DNA of 64,000 nucleotides from Streptococcus mitis (GTDB lineage Bacteria; Bacillota; Bacilli; Lactobacillales; Streptococcaceae): NCBI RefSeq assembly GCF_002860865.1, contig NZ_PKIE01000003.1:1-64000 (forward strand), read 5' to 3'. Made by a program: the position numbers and the translations under genes. Below the pieces are notes generated by a model that had not been told where the DNA came from, did not search any database, and saw nothing but the letters and a program-made list of their open reading frames with translations. This document shows positions 50,867-60,109 of this stretch, one piece after another (position 1 is the first letter of the stretch; each line of letters opens with the position of its first letter).

Positions 50867-53500
50867 ATGGATAAGAAAAAATTATTATTGATTGATGGGT
50901 CTTCTGTTGCTTTTCGGGCGTTTTTTGCGCTCTATCAGCAGTTGGATCGTTTTAAGAATGCGGCTGGTTTGCATACCAATGCGATTTATGGCTTTCAGTT
51001 GATGTTGAGCCATTTGTTGGAGCGGGTTGAGCCAAGTCATATTTTGGTGGCTTTTGATGCGGGAAAGACGACCTTCCGTACAGAGATGTATGCGGACTAT
51101 AAGGGTGGTCGGGCTAAGACTCCGGATGAGTTTCGTGAGCAATTTCCCTTTATTCGTGAGTTGCTGGATCATATGGGGATTCGTCACTATGAGTTGGCTC
51201 AGTATGAGGCTGATGACATCATTGGGACGCTGGATAAGCTCGCAGAGCAGGATGGTTTTGATATTACCATTGTCAGTGGGGACAAGGACTTGATTCAGCT
51301 GACGGATGAGCATACGGTGGTTGAGATTTCCAAGAAAGGTGTGGCTGAGTTTGAGGCATTTACGCCAGAATATCTTATGGAAAAGCTGGGCATTACACCG
51401 ACGCAGTTTATCGATCTTAAGGCGCTTATGGGAGATAAGTCGGATAATATTCCTGGGGTGACCAAAATCGGCGAAAAGACGGGTATCAAGCTCTTGCTGG
51501 AGCATGGCTCACTCGATGGTATTTATGAAAATATCGATGAGATGAAGACTTCTAAGATGAAGGAAAATCTCATCAATGATAAGGAACAGGCCTTTTTGTC
51601 TAAAACACTGGCGACCATTGATACCAAGGCACCGATTGAGATTGGTTTAGAGGATTTGGTCTATAGTGGTCCAGATGTGGAAAATCTTGGGAAATTCTAC
51701 GATGAGATGGGCTTCAAACAGCTCAAGCAGGCTTTAAATGTGTCGTCAGCTGATGTGGCTGAGAGCTTGGATTTTACTATCGTTGACCAAATCAGTCAAG
51801 ATATGCTGAGTGAAGAGTCTATCTTCCATTTTGAGCTTTTTGGTGAGAATTACCATACGGATGATTTGGTTGGATTTGCCTGGTCTTGTGGGGAAAAGCT
51901 CTATGCTACCGACAAGCTTGAGCTTTTGCAAGAGCCTATTTTCAAGGATTTTTTAGAAAAAACATCTCTTAGAGTTTATGACTTTAAGAAGGCTAAAGTT
52001 CTCTTGAATCGTTTTGATGTGGATTTGCAGGCGCCCGCTTTTGACAGCCGTTTGGCTAAATACCTCCTTTCAACTGTAGAGGATAATGAAATTGCGACTA
52101 TCGCTAGTCTTTATAGTCAGACTTGTTTGGTTGATGATGAGACCTTCTATGGTAAGGGGGTCAAGAAGACTCTTCCTGAACGCGAGAAATTCTTGGAACA
52201 TTTGGCTCGTAAGCTTGCTGTTTTAGTCGAAACAGCGCCTATTTTGATTGAAAAACTCAGCGAAAATGGGCAATTAGAACTTCTTTATGATATGGAGCAA
52301 CCTCTGGCTTTTGTCCTTGCTAAGATGGAAATTGCTGGGATTACGGTCAAGAAAGAGACCTTGCTTGAGATGCAGGATGAAAATGAGCTTGTCATTGAAA
52401 AACTGACTCAGGAGATTTATGAACTGGCTGGTGAGGAGTTTAATATCAACTCGCCTAAGCAGTTGGGTGTACTCCTCTTTGAAAAATTGGGACTTCCACT
52501 AGAATACACTAAGAAAACCAAGACAGGTTATTCGACTGCGGTGGATGTCTTAGAGCGCCTGGCTCCTATTGCTCCGATTGTTAAGAAAATCCTAGACTAC
52601 CGTCAGATTGCCAAGATTCAATCTACTTATGTGATTGGCTTGCAGGACTGGATTTTGGCTGATGGTAAGATTCATACCCGCTATGTGCAGGATTTGACCC
52701 AAACAGGTCGTCTGTCTAGTGTGGATCCCAACTTGCAAAATATTCCTGTGCGTTTGGAGCAGGGGCGTCTCATTCGTAAGGCTTTTGTACCTGAGTGGGA
52801 GGATAGTGTGTTGCTCAGCTCCGACTATTCACAGATTGAATTGCGCGTTTTGGCTCATATTTCTAAGGATGAGCATCTGATTAAGGCCTTTCAAGAGGGA
52901 GCAGATATCCATACCTCGACAGCCATGCGGGTCTTTGGCATTGATCGTCCTGAGGATGTGACTCCAAACGACCGTCGCAATGCCAAGGCGGTTAACTTTG
53001 GAGTGGTTTACGGGATTTCAGATTTTGGTCTGTCTAATAATTTGGGTATCAGCCGTAAGGAGGCCAAAGCTTACATTGATACCTACTTTGAACGTTTTCC
53101 AGGTATTAAAAACTACATGGATGAAGTGGTGCGTGAGGCGCGTGATAAGGGCTATGTGGAGACCCTCTTCAAGCGTCGCCGTGAGTTACCAGATATCAAT
53201 TCGCGAAACTTTAACATTCGTGGTTTTGCGGAGCGGACTGCTATCAACTCTCCTATCCAGGGTTCGGCAGCAGATATTCTCAAGATTGCCATGATTCAGC
53301 TGGATAAAGCCTTGGTTGCAGGTGGTTATCAGACTAAGATGCTGTTACAAGTGCACGATGAAATCGTCCTTGAAGTTCCTAAATCTGAATTGGCAGAGAT
53401 GAAAAAATTGGTCAAACAAACTATGGAAGAAGCCATTCAACTCAGTGTTCCCCTTATCGCAGATGAGAATGAAGGGGCAACCTGGTACGAGGCTAAATAA
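50867..53500 (+). CDS. polA: DNA polymerase I
   Basis: An 877-residue family A polymerase. N-terminal 5'-3' exonuclease (1-290: LLLIDGSSVAFRAFFAL, YEADDIIGT, VSGDKDLIQL, MGDKSDNIPGV). The middle domain (about 310-470) has lost the acidic proofreading residues, as in other streptococci. C-terminal polymerase (about 500-877: LSSDYSQIELRVLAH motif A, RRNAKAVNFGVVYG motif B, LLQVHDEIVLEVP motif C). It fills gaps in repair and Okazaki fragments. I chose ATG 50867 (MDKKKLLLIDG); a longer in-frame start at 50813 would add a hydrophobic extension not usual for the family and lies upstream of the -10. Confidence 0.96.
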   Translation: MDKKKLLLIDGSSVAFRAFFALYQQLDRFKNAAGLHTNAIYGFQLMLSHLLERVEPSHILVAFDAGKTTFRTEMYADYKGGRAKTPDEFREQFPFIRELLDHMGIRHYELAQYEADDIIGTLDKLAEQDGFDITIVSGDKDLIQLTDEHTVVEISKKGVAEFEAFTPEYLMEKLGITPTQFIDLKALMGDKSDNIPGVTKIGEKTGIKLLLEHGSLDGIYENIDEMKTSKMKENLINDKEQAFLSKTLATIDTKAPIEIGLEDLVYSGPDVENLGKFYDEMGFKQLKQALNVSSADVAESLDFTIVDQISQDMLSEESIFHFELFGENYHTDDLVGFAWSCGEKLYATDKLELLQEPIFKDFLEKTSLRVYDFKKAKVLLNRFDVDLQAPAFDSRLAKYLLSTVEDNEIATIASLYSQTCLVDDETFYGKGVKKTLPEREKFLEHLARKLAVLVETAPILIEKLSENGQLELLYDMEQPLAFVLAKMEIAGITVKKETLLEMQDENELVIEKLTQEIYELAGEEFNINSPKQLGVLLFEKLGLPLEYTKKTKTGYSTAVDVLERLAPIAPIVKKILDYRQIAKIQSTYVIGLQDWILADGKIHTRYVQDLTQTGRLSSVDPNLQNIPVRLEQGRLIRKAFVPEWEDSVLLSSDYSQIELRVLAHISKDEHLIKAFQEGADIHTSTAMRVFGIDRPEDVTPNDRRNAKAVNFGVVYGISDFGLSNNLGISRKEAKAYIDTYFERFPGIKNYMDEVVREARDKGYVETLFKRRRELPDINSRNFNIRGFAERTAINSPIQGSAADILKIAMIQLDKALVAGGYQTKMLLQVHDEIVLEVPKSELAEMKKLVKQTMEEAIQLSVPLIADENEGATWYEAK

Positions 53501-53524
53501 AAAGGGGGCTAGTCCTCCTTTTTT
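53500..53524 (+). terminator. Terminator after polA
   Basis: AAGGGGGCTAGTCCTCCTT stem with six T residues after the polA stop. Confidence 0.75.
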
Positions 53525-53584
53525 GTAGTAGAATTATGCAAGCCTTTTCAAAATATGCTATACTGATGAAAAAGGAGGATTTCT

Positions 53585-54022
53585 ATGAGTCAAGAATTTA
53601 TCAATCCAAGTGATGGCGTGATTCGTCAGTATCTCGCAACGAGTAAAACTCTTGCTGTGGTGGGTTTGTCAGACCGTGAGGAAACAACCAGCAATCGAGT
53701 GACCAAGGAAATGCAGGCTCGGGGTTATAAAATCATCCCAGTCAATCCCAAGGTAGCAGGTGGTGAAATATTGGGTGAAAAGGCTTATGCTAGTCTCGCT
53801 GAGATTCCTTTTCCTGTAGATATTGTCAATGTTTACCGTCGCAGTGAATTTTTGCCAGATGTGGCGCGTGATTTTCTTAAGGCTGATGCCAAGATTTTTT
53901 GGGCACAGCTAGGACTTGAAAGTTTAGAAGCGGAAGAAATCTTGCGTGCTGGTGGATGTGATGATATCGTGATGAATCGTTGCATCAAGAGAGAACATAC
54001 ACGCTTGATTGAGGAAGTATAA
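53585..54022 (+). CDS. CoA-binding domain protein
   Basis: A 145-residue Rossmann-fold protein of the YccU/CoA-binding family: TLAVVGLSDREETTSNRVTKEMQARGYKIIPVNPK, then DIVNVYRRSEFLPDVARDFLKADAKIFWAQLGLE. The GLSD...N loop holds the pyrophosphate. Function in the cell is not known. GGAGG upstream of ATG. Confidence 0.9.
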   Translation: MSQEFINPSDGVIRQYLATSKTLAVVGLSDREETTSNRVTKEMQARGYKIIPVNPKVAGGEILGEKAYASLAEIPFPVDIVNVYRRSEFLPDVARDFLKADAKIFWAQLGLESLEAEEILRAGGCDDIVMNRCIKREHTRLIEEV

Positions 54023-54052
54023 TAAAAAGGTAGCTGTGGGCTACCTTTTTAT
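54023..54052. terminator. Bidirectional terminator
   Basis: AAAAAGGTAGC / GGCTACCTTTTT with a TGTG loop. A and T runs on both sides let it act for the CoA-binding gene and, on the other strand, for the leftward yeiH-type gene. Confidence 0.85.
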
Positions 54053-54205
54053 TATACTAAATGAAAATTAAAGAGCAAACTAGGAAACTAGCCACAGGTT
54101 GCTCAAAACACAGTTTTGAGGTTGTAGATAAGACTGACGAAGTCAGTCACATATATACAGCAAGGCGACGTTGACGTGGTTTGAAGAGATTTTCGAAGAG
54201 TATTA
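54053..54205. repeat. BOX element (A-B-C)
   Basis: About 153 bases starting TATACTAAATGAAAATTAAAG and ending GAAGAGTATTA. They match the pneumococcal BOX layout: boxA (about 59 bases, with AGAGCAAACTAGGAAACTAGCC), boxB (about 45, with GACTGACGAAGTCAGTC) and boxC (about 50, with GACGTGGTTTGAAGAGATTTT). Its last three bases supply the TAA stop of the leftward yeiH gene. BOX elements are mobile only through unknown means and are typical of S. pneumoniae and its nearest relatives. Confidence 0.88.
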
Positions 54206-55213
54206 GAAAATGCCGATAAGGGTCTGCATACCAAGACTAGTGAGGATGATGGCAATCCAGCAAATAGCTCCGAGAACAATGGATTTTCCACTGGATTTGA
54301 CCATAGCTACCAGATTGGTTTTGAGACCGATAGCACTCATGGCCATGATAATAAGGAATTTAGAGAGTTGTTTGAGAGGGGTAAAGAAATTACTGGACAC
54401 ACCGAGAGAGGTGAGTAGTGTAGTGAGGAGAGAGGCAAGGATGAAGTAAAGGATAAAAAGTGGGAAGACTTTTTTCAGTTGCAATCCTTGCTTATTTTTT
54501 TGCTCGCGACTTTGCCAGTAGGAGAGAAAGAGAGTGATGGGGATAATAGCTAGGGTGCGTGTGAGTTTGACAATGGTTGCGGATTCGAGGGTATTAGTTT
54601 GGTAGAGACTGTCCCAGGCGCTGGCGGTAGCCGTTACAGAGGAAGTATCATTGACCGCAGTTCCTGCAAAGAGGGCGAAGCCTTCATTGGATAGATGAAG
54701 CCAGGTACCTAGGGTTGGAAAGATGAGCGCAGCCAAGACATTGAAGAAAAAGATAACGGAGATGGCTTGGGCTACTTCCTTTTCCTTGGCATGGATAACG
54801 GGCGCTGTCGCCGCAATGGCAGAGCCCCCACAGATAGAAGATCCCACTCCAATCAAGGTAGCCAGTTTTGTGTCCAGTGCAAAGAAACGCTGGAAGAGGT
54901 AGGCAACAATCAAGGCTATTGAAATGGTGGAAAGGATGACAGGGAGTGAAGATTGCCCAACTGCGAAGACTTGCGAGATATTGAGACCAAAACCAAGCAA
55001 GATAACGGCATACTGAAGCAATTTCTTGGAACTAAAGGTCAATCCAGCATCCAGTTGTTTATAGGGTGAGAGAAAGGGATGGAGAAGCATGCCTATGAAA
55101 ATGGCAAAAACGGGCGCGCCAATCACAGGGAAGAATCCTCCTAAGTACCAAGATAGGATGGAAATGAGAAGGCAGGCCAAGATACCTGCTCCATTTTTTG
55201 ATAGAAATGACAT
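54203..55213 (-). CDS. YeiH/UPF0324 family membrane protein
   Basis: A 336-residue membrane protein with about ten helices ([38 protein letters not shown]..., [50 protein letters not shown]). This is the conserved sulfate-exporter-like UPF0324 (YeiH) family, with the [10 protein letters not shown] motif. Substrate unknown. ATG 55213 with GGAGG upstream on the minus strand. Transcribed toward the CoA-binding gene; the BOX element forms its 3' end. Confidence 0.9.
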   Translation of the reverse strand: MSFLSKNGAGILACLLISILSWYLGGFFPVIGAPVFAIFIGMLLHPFLSPYKQLDAGLTFSSKKLLQYAVILLGFGLNISQVFAVGQSSLPVILSTISIALIVAYLFQRFFALDTKLATLIGVGSSICGGSAIAATAPVIHAKEKEVAQAISVIFFFNVLAALIFPTLGTWLHLSNEGFALFAGTAVNDTSSVTATASAWDSLYQTNTLESATIVKLTRTLAIIPITLFLSYWQSREQKNKQGLQLKKVFPLFILYFILASLLTTLLTSLGVSSNFFTPLKQLSKFLIIMAMSAIGLKTNLVAMVKSSGKSIVLGAICWIAIILTSLGMQTLIGIF

Positions 55214-55325
55214 AAAAACCTCCAAATAAAATCTATTACCATTATAGACCTGTAAAGAGGAAAAGTAAAATAGAAAGTGGAAAGTTATTCTATCATGTAT
55301 TTTTGCGGTCGGGGGGCTTTTGTAG

Positions 55326-55331
55326 TATAAT
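55326..55331 (+). promoter_or_regulatory. -10 element of the araT-recO-plsX-acpP run
   Basis: Perfect TATAAT 31 bases before the aminotransferase ATG, with AGGAGG 5-6 bases before that start. No clear -35 was seen. Confidence 0.55.
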
Positions 55332-55361
55332 AGAGATACGTTTTTACAGTAGGAGGTATCT

Positions 55362-56531
55362 ATGGACTTAACTAAGCGCTTTAATAAACAGTTAGATAAG
55401 ATTCAAGTTTCGTTGATTCGTCAGTTTGACCAGGCTATTTCTGAGATTCCTGGGGTCTTGCGTTTGACCTTGGGGGAACCTGATTTTACAACGCCAAATC
55501 ATGTCAAGGAGGCGGCCAAGCGAGCAATTGATCAGAACCAATCCTACTATACAGGGATGAGTGGTCTGCTAACTTTACGTCAGGCAGCCAGTGATTTTGT
55601 TAAGGAAAAGTATCAACTGGACTATGCTCCTGAAAATGAAATCTTGGTTACAATTGGGGCGACAGAGGCTTTATCTGCTACTTTGACGGCTATTTTAGAA
55701 GAAGGAGATAAGGTGCTCTTGCCAGCTCCTGCTTATCCGGGTTATGAACCAATTGTCAATCTAGTTGGGGCAGAGGTTGTCGAGATTGATACAACTGAAA
55801 ATGGTTTTGTCTTGACTCCTGAAATGTTGGAGAAGGCCATTTTGGAGCAAGGTGACAAGCTCAAGGCGGTTATTCTCAACTATCCAGCTAATCCGACAGG
55901 AATTACTTATAGTCGGGAGCAGTTGGAAGCTTTGGCAGACGTTTTACGCAAGTACAAAATTTTCGTTGTCTGTGATGAGGTCTACTCAGAATTGACCTAT
56001 ACAGGGGAAGCCCATGTGTCTCTAGGAACGATGTTGAGAGACCAGGCTATCATTATCAATGGTTTGTCTAAATCGCATGCTATGACAGGTTGGCGTTTGG
56101 GCTTGATTTTTGCTCCTGCGGTCTTCACAGCCCAGTTAATCAAGAGTCACCAGTACTTGGTCACTGCCGCAAATACCATGGCGCAACATGCTGCGGTAGA
56201 AGCCTTGACAGCTGGTAAAAACGATGCGGAGCCTATGAAGAAGGAATACATCCAGCGTCGGGACTATATTATCGAGAAAATGACTGCTCTTGGTTTTGAG
56301 ATTATCAAACCAGACGGTGCCTTCTATATCTTTGCTAAGATTCCAGACGGCTACAATCAAGATTCCTTTGCTTTTCTCAAGGATTTTGCTCAGAAGAAGG
56401 CCGTTGCCTTTATCCCTGGTGCTGCCTTTGGGCGTTATGGAGAAGGTTATGTTCGCCTGTCTTATGCAGCCAGCATGGAGACTATCAAAGAAGCCATGAA
56501 ACGGCTTGAGGAGTATATGAGAGAAGCATGA
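55362..56531 (+). CDS. araT: PLP-dependent class I/II aminotransferase (AraT-like)
   Basis: A 389-residue fold-type I aminotransferase. [17 protein letters not shown] is the substrate/cofactor contact, NYPANPTG (about 178) and [10 protein letters not shown] bind PLP, and [14 protein letters not shown] has the Schiff-base Lys. [14 protein letters not shown] holds the carboxylate-binding Arg. In the pneumococcal map the gene here is annotated as an aromatic amino acid aminotransferase, so the symbol rests on synteny. Overlaps recO by four bases. Confidence 0.85.
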   Translation: MDLTKRFNKQLDKIQVSLIRQFDQAISEIPGVLRLTLGEPDFTTPNHVKEAAKRAIDQNQSYYTGMSGLLTLRQAASDFVKEKYQLDYAPENEILVTIGATEALSATLTAILEEGDKVLLPAPAYPGYEPIVNLVGAEVVEIDTTENGFVLTPEMLEKAILEQGDKLKAVILNYPANPTGITYSREQLEALADVLRKYKIFVVCDEVYSELTYTGEAHVSLGTMLRDQAIIINGLSKSHAMTGWRLGLIFAPAVFTAQLIKSHQYLVTAANTMAQHAAVEALTAGKNDAEPMKKEYIQRRDYIIEKMTALGFEIIKPDGAFYIFAKIPDGYNQDSFAFLKDFAQKKAVAFIPGAAFGRYGEGYVRLSYAASMETIKEAMKRLEEYMREA

Positions 56532-57298
56532 TTCAGTCTATCACGAGTCAAGGCTTGGTGCTCTACAATCGCAATTTTCGGGAGGATGACAAGCTAGTCA
56601 AGATTTTTACAGAGCAGGCTGGTAAGCGGATGTTTTTTGTCAAACACGCTGGTCAGTCTAAGCTGGCTCCAGTTATTCAGCCCTTGGTGTTGGCTCGATT
56701 TCTCTTGCGAATCAATGATGACGGGCTCAGTTACATCGAGGACTATCATGAGGTGATGACCTTTCCCAATATTAATAGCGATCTCTTTGTCATGGCCTAT
56801 GCGACCTACGTGGCAGCTCTTGCAGATGCTAGTTTGCCGGACAATCAGCAGTATGCTCCCTTGTTTGCTTTTTTGCAAAAGACTTTGGAGTTGATGGAAG
56901 AGGGTTTGGATTATCAGGTTTTGACCAATATTTTTGAAATTCAAATCTTGACAAGATTTGGGATCAGCCTCAATTTTAATGAGTGTGTCTTTTGTCATCG
57001 GGTTGGTCAGGCTTTTGACTTTTCTTTCAAATATGGAGCCTGTCTCTGTCCAGAGCATTATCATGAGGATGAGAGACGTTGCCATCTCAATCCCAATATC
57101 CCTTATCTGCTCAATCAATTTCAAGCCATTGATTTTGAAACCTTGGAGACCATTTCGCTCAAACCTGAAATTAAGCAAGAGCTACGCCAATTTATGGATC
57201 AACTCTACGAAGAGTACGTTGGGATTCACCTAAAATCAAAGAAATTTATTGATTCCCTAGCAGACTGGGGACAATTACTAAAAGAGGAAAAGAAATGA
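56528..57298 (+). CDS. recO: DNA repair protein RecO
   Basis: A 256-residue RecO, which with RecR loads RecA on SSB-coated single strands. N-terminal OB fold (1-80: [36 protein letters not shown]), helical middle, and a C-terminal zinc motif with [22 protein letters not shown] and [16 protein letters not shown] cysteines. Coupled to both neighbours by ATGA overlaps. Confidence 0.93.
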   Translation: MIQSITSQGLVLYNRNFREDDKLVKIFTEQAGKRMFFVKHAGQSKLAPVIQPLVLARFLLRINDDGLSYIEDYHEVMTFPNINSDLFVMAYATYVAALADASLPDNQQYAPLFAFLQKTLELMEEGLDYQVLTNIFEIQILTRFGISLNFNECVFCHRVGQAFDFSFKYGACLCPEHYHEDERRCHLNPNIPYLLNQFQAIDFETLETISLKPEIKQELRQFMDQLYEEYVGIHLKSKKFIDSLADWGQLLKEEKK

Positions 57299-58287
57299 AA
57301 AAAATCGCAGTAGATGCCATGGGGGGCGATTATGCACCTCAGGCCATCGTTGAGGGTGTCAATCAAGCCCTAGCTGACTTTTCAGATATTGAGGTTCAAC
57401 TCTACGGAGATGAAGCTAAAATCAAGCAATATCTGACAGCGACAGAGCGCGTCAGCATTATCCATACGGATGAAAAGATTGATTCAGACGATGAACCTAC
57501 GAGAGCTATTCGGAAGAAGAAAAATGCCAGTATGGTATTGGCGGCCAAGGCTGTCAAAGAGGGTGAAGCAGACGCTGTTCTCTCAGCTGGGAATACAGGT
57601 GCTTTGTTGGCGGCTGGATTCTTCATCGTGGGTCGTATCAAGAATATCGATCGTCCTGGACTTATGTCAACCTTGCCGACTGTAGATGGGAGAGGTTTTG
57701 ACATGCTAGACCTCGGTGCTAATGCGGAAAATACAGCCCAGCACCTCCATCAATATGCGGTTCTAGGTTCTTTCTATGCTAAAAATGTCCGTGGCATTGC
57801 GCAACCACGTGTTGGCTTACTTAACAATGGAACAGAGAGTAGCAAGGGTGACCCGCTTCGTAAGGAAACTTACGAATTACTAGCAGCTGATGAAAGTTTA
57901 AACTTTATCGGAAACGTGGAAGCGCGTGATTTGATGAATGGCGTTGCGGATGTTGTCGTGGCAGATGGTTTCACGGGAAACGCTGTGCTCAAATCCATTG
58001 AAGGAACAGCTATGGGAATCATGGGTTTGCTCAAGACAGCTATTACAGGTGGTGGTCTTCGAGCGAAACTAGGTGCCCTCCTTCTCAAGGACAGCCTCAG
58101 AGGTTTGAAAAAACAGCTCAACTACTCAGATGTTGGTGGAGCGGTCTTGTTTGGTGTCAAGGCACCGGTTGTCAAGACTCATGGCTCAAGCGATGCCAAG
58201 GCTGTTTATAGTACGATTCGCCAGATCCGTACTATGCTAGAAACAGACGTAGTTGCTCAGACTGCGCGTGAATTTTCAGGAGAATAA
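57295..58287 (+). CDS. plsX: Phosphate acyltransferase PlsX
   Basis: A 330-residue PlsX that makes acyl-phosphate from acyl-ACP for phosphatidic acid synthesis. [21 protein letters not shown] is the typical opening; [42 protein letters not shown] and [13 protein letters not shown] follow. It is soluble and membrane-associated. It overlaps recO and is followed by acpP 5 bases later, which fits its substrate. Confidence 0.95.
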   Translation: MKKIAVDAMGGDYAPQAIVEGVNQALADFSDIEVQLYGDEAKIKQYLTATERVSIIHTDEKIDSDDEPTRAIRKKKNASMVLAAKAVKEGEADAVLSAGNTGALLAAGFFIVGRIKNIDRPGLMSTLPTVDGRGFDMLDLGANAENTAQHLHQYAVLGSFYAKNVRGIAQPRVGLLNNGTESSKGDPLRKETYELLAADESLNFIGNVEARDLMNGVADVVVADGFTGNAVLKSIEGTAMGIMGLLKTAITGGGLRAKLGALLLKDSLRGLKKQLNYSDVGGAVLFGVKAPVVKTHGSSDAKAVYSTIRQIRTMLETDVVAQTAREFSGE

Positions 58288-58292
58288 AAGAG

Positions 58293-58529
58293 ATGACAGA
58301 AAAAGAAATTTTTGACCGTATTGTGACCATTATCCAAGAGCGACAGGGAGAGGACTTTGTCGTGACAGAATCCTTGAGTCTGAAAGACGATTTGGATGCT
58401 GACTCCGTTGACTTGATGGAGTTTATCTTGACACTGGAAGATGAATTTAATATCGAAATCAGTGATGAGGAAATTGACCAACTCCAAAGTGTAGGAGATG
58501 TGGTAGAAGTCGTAAAAAGTAAAGAATAG
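58293..58529 (+). CDS. acpP: Acyl carrier protein (AcpP2-type)
   Basis: A 78-residue acidic four-helix ACP. Ser38 in LDADSVDLMEF is the phosphopantetheine site (DSV in place of the usual DSL). Streptococci have a second ACP in the fatty-acid operon; this plsX-linked one is usually considered the dedicated partner for phospholipid or fatty-acid uptake enzymes. AGGAG lies before the ATG. A terminator follows at 58536-58563. Confidence 0.93.
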   Translation: MTEKEIFDRIVTIIQERQGEDFVVTESLSLKDDLDADSVDLMEFILTLEDEFNIEISDEEIDQLQSVGDVVEVVKSKE

Positions 58530-58535
58530 CAAGAA

Positions 58536-58563
58536 GCAACATGCAAGTCGTGTTGCTTTTTTA
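58536..58563 (+). terminator. Terminator after acpP
   Basis: GCAACA/TGTTGC stem with six T residues, closing the araT-recO-plsX-acpP run and isolating the following repeat array. Confidence 0.85.
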
Positions 58564-58642
58564 TTGTCAGGGAAAATAAAAAATTTAGAACTTTTAGTGG
58601 GAATTATGAATAGATAGATAAGGAAGAAAAAGAGGAGTGTTT

Positions 58643-58693
58643 ATGTATGTGACTGGTTTTTATCCGTGGTTTATTAAATTATTTTTTAAATAA
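58643..58693 (+). CDS. Micro-ORF 1 of the tandem array
   Basis: A 16-residue peptide, MYVTGFYPWFIKLFFK. AGAGGAG lies 7 bases before the ATG. Aromatic and cationic at the C-terminus, no double-glycine leader. It shares the FYPWF-x-K-LFFK core with units 2 and 3. Function unknown; see findings. Confidence 0.6.
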   Translation: MYVTGFYPWFIKLFFK

Positions 58694-58769
58694 AATTTAA
58701 TTTAGTTGTACATTTTCGAAAATTTTTTTCGAATAGATAAGTAAGAGGAAACAGAAAGGAGTTTGCTTC

Positions 58770-58820
58770 ATGTATCTACCAATTTTCTATCCATGGTTTA
58801 CTAAATTATTTTTCAAATAA
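58770..58820 (+). CDS. Micro-ORF 2 of the tandem array
   Basis: A 16-residue peptide, MYLPIFYPWFTKLFFK, with AAAGGAG 9-10 bases before the ATG. Same length and core as unit 1; codon differences between units keep the protein more alike than the DNA around positions 4-6. Confidence 0.62.
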   Translation: MYLPIFYPWFTKLFFK

Positions 58821-58896
58821 ATTTAATTTAGTTGTACATTTTCGAAAATTTTTTTCGAATAGATAAGTAAAAGGGAAAAAGAAAGGAGCCTAGCTC

Positions 58897-58947
58897 ATGT
58901 TTATATCAATGTTCTACCCATGGTTCACTGAGTTATTTTTTAAATAA
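58897..58947 (+). CDS. Micro-ORF 3 of the tandem array
   Basis: A 16-residue peptide, MFISMFYPWFTELFFK, with AAAGGAG upstream. Has Glu where the others have Lys at position 12. Confidence 0.6.
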   Translation: MFISMFYPWFTELFFK

Positions 58948-59022
58948 AATTTAATTTAGTTGTACATTTTCGAAATTTTTTTCGAATAGATAAGTAAGAG
59001 GAAAAGGAAAGGAGTTTGCTGC

Positions 59023-59073
59023 ATGTATCTACCAATTTTCTATTCATGGTACATTAAATTATTTTTTAAATAA
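59023..59073 (+). CDS. Micro-ORF 4 of the tandem array
   Basis: A 16-residue peptide, MYLPIFYSWYIKLFFK, with AAAGGAG upstream. Begins like unit 2 and ends like units 1 and 4's shared KLFFK. Confidence 0.6.
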   Translation: MYLPIFYSWYIKLFFK

Positions 59074-59146
59074 AATTTAATTTGGTTGTACGTTTTCGAA
59101 TTCTTTTTCGAATAAATAAGTAAGAAGAAAAGGAAGGAGATTAGAA

Positions 59147-59200
59147 ATGATTATTTCAGTTATTTATCCAATCTGGCTATTTAAGTGGCTTAGAGTATAA
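59147..59200 (+). CDS. Micro-ORF 5 of the tandem array (divergent)
   Basis: A 17-residue peptide, MIISVIYPIWLFKWLRV, with AAGGAG upstream. The sequence has drifted but keeps the Y-P and W-x-K-type arrangement and the cationic, aromatic end. It stops 33 bases before the first bacteriocin start. Confidence 0.55.
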   Translation: MIISVIYPIWLFKWLRV

Positions 59201-59233
59201 ACATTAAACATATACAAATTGAGGAGAAAAAAG

Positions 59234-59410
59234 ATGACAAATTTTGACAAAATGGAACAGAACTTTGTAGCTCTTACAGAAGAAGAGTTGGTGAATGTAG
59301 ATGGGGGAATTGCTTGGGAGGTAGTCTCTGTGGGTATTGCAATTGGTTGGGGGATTTACCAAGTTGGTGAAGCTGCTGGTAAAACGTTCTACTATATTAC
59401 TCATCCGTAG
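59234..59410 (+). CDS. Double-glycine bacteriocin-like peptide 1
   Basis: A 58-residue prepeptide. The leader MTNFDKMEQNFVALTEEELVNVDGG ends in GG, the site cut by C39-type transporters (ComA/BlpA). The mature part (IAWEVVSVGIAIGWGIYQVGEAAGKTFYYITHP) is hydrophobic with GxxxG-like motifs typical of class IIb bacteriocins. GAGGAG lies upstream. It is encoded next to comAB, so ComAB could export it. Confidence 0.85.
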   Translation: MTNFDKMEQNFVALTEEELVNVDGGIAWEVVSVGIAIGWGIYQVGEAAGKTFYYITHP

Positions 59411-59422
59411 TTTTTGATAAAT

Positions 59423-59614
59423 ATGAGCAAGAGAACATTTTGGATTATATTACTCGTTATTACAATTGTGGTGACTGCCGTTGGTTTAGGATTATCTGCA
59501 TATAATTATTATGTTTTTGATAGACCTTTTTTAAATAGTACTACTAAAGGATTGTTGTCTGCGTTTGTTATGAGTGTATTGATGATTATTATTGGTGTAT
59601 TAAAAGAAAACTAA
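59423..59614 (+). CDS. Small membrane protein, possible immunity protein
   Basis: A 63-residue protein with two membrane helices (WIILLVITIVVTAVGLGLSAY and GLLSAFVMSVLMIIIGVL), between two bacteriocin genes. Immunity proteins of class II bacteriocins often look like this. Start ATG 59423; an upstream TTG at 59414 is possible. Weak ribosome site. Confidence 0.6.
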   Translation: MSKRTFWIILLVITIVVTAVGLGLSAYNYYVFDRPFLNSTTKGLLSAFVMSVLMIIIGVLKEN

Positions 59615-59641
59615 TTTTTATTATTAAAATGGAGGATAAAT

Positions 59642-59812
59642 ATGTCAAATTTACAAACTATTGAACAAAATTATACTACGTTAAGTGATATTGAATTGCA
59701 AGAAGTTGATGGTGGAGGAGTGTTACTTTTGGTTGGTGGTGGTATTTTGGCTGTCGGACTGTTAGCTTGGGGTGCGTATAATGGTTATCAGTCGGCATCA
59801 CGAGGTGGATAA
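59642..59812 (+). CDS. Double-glycine bacteriocin-like peptide 2
   Basis: A 56-residue prepeptide: leader MSNLQTIEQNYTTLSDIELQEVDGG, then a glycine-rich hydrophobic mature part (GVLLLVGGGILAVGLLAWGAYNGYQSASRGG). GGAGG lies upstream. With peptide 1 it may form a two-peptide bacteriocin, as GxxxG motifs are seen in both. Confidence 0.85.
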   Translation: MSNLQTIEQNYTTLSDIELQEVDGGGVLLLVGGGILAVGLLAWGAYNGYQSASRGG

Positions 59813-59851
59813 AAAATGGTAGAACGTTTTTTAGTAAAATAGGGGTCTACC

Positions 59852-60031
59852 ATGAAACAATTTTTATTAGGTTTTGCTGAGGGTTATTTTACCGTATCGC
59901 TCATAATCTATATCGCAACGTATTTGATTTTGAGAAATTCAATCAATACCCTATTTTATCCAGAAATTTACCCCGTTTTATTTGGGCTCTTTTATCTAGG
60001 ATATAAGGTCAATAAAAAGCGAGTAGAGTAA
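59852..60031 (+). CDS. Small membrane protein, possible immunity protein
   Basis: A 59-residue protein with hydrophobic stretches (FTVSLIIYIATYLIL and IYPVLFGLFYLGY) and a basic end. It directly follows bacteriocin peptide 2. No named family. Confidence 0.6.
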   Translation: MKQFLLGFAEGYFTVSLIIYIATYLILRNSINTLFYPEIYPVLFGLFYLGYKVNKKRVE

Positions 60032-60109
60032 ACAGTTAAGAATGACTTGTTAGTCTGCGCTGAAAATAGCTAGGCTAGAATCTAAGAATGCATCACATTG
60101 GAGTTTAAT

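Larger units (their letters stand above)
58609..59200 (+). repeat. Tandem array of five micro-ORF units of about 126 bp
   Basis: The starts of five small ORFs are spaced 127, 127, 126 and 124 bases apart. Each unit holds a GAATAGATAAGTAAG-like leader, a strong AAAGGAG-type ribosome site, a 16-17 codon ORF, and an AT-rich tail. Between units, the segment TTGTACATTTTCGAAAAT followed by TTTTTCGAA contains nested dyads. The array lies between the acpP terminator and the bacteriocin genes. No such array is known to me. Confidence 0.85.
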
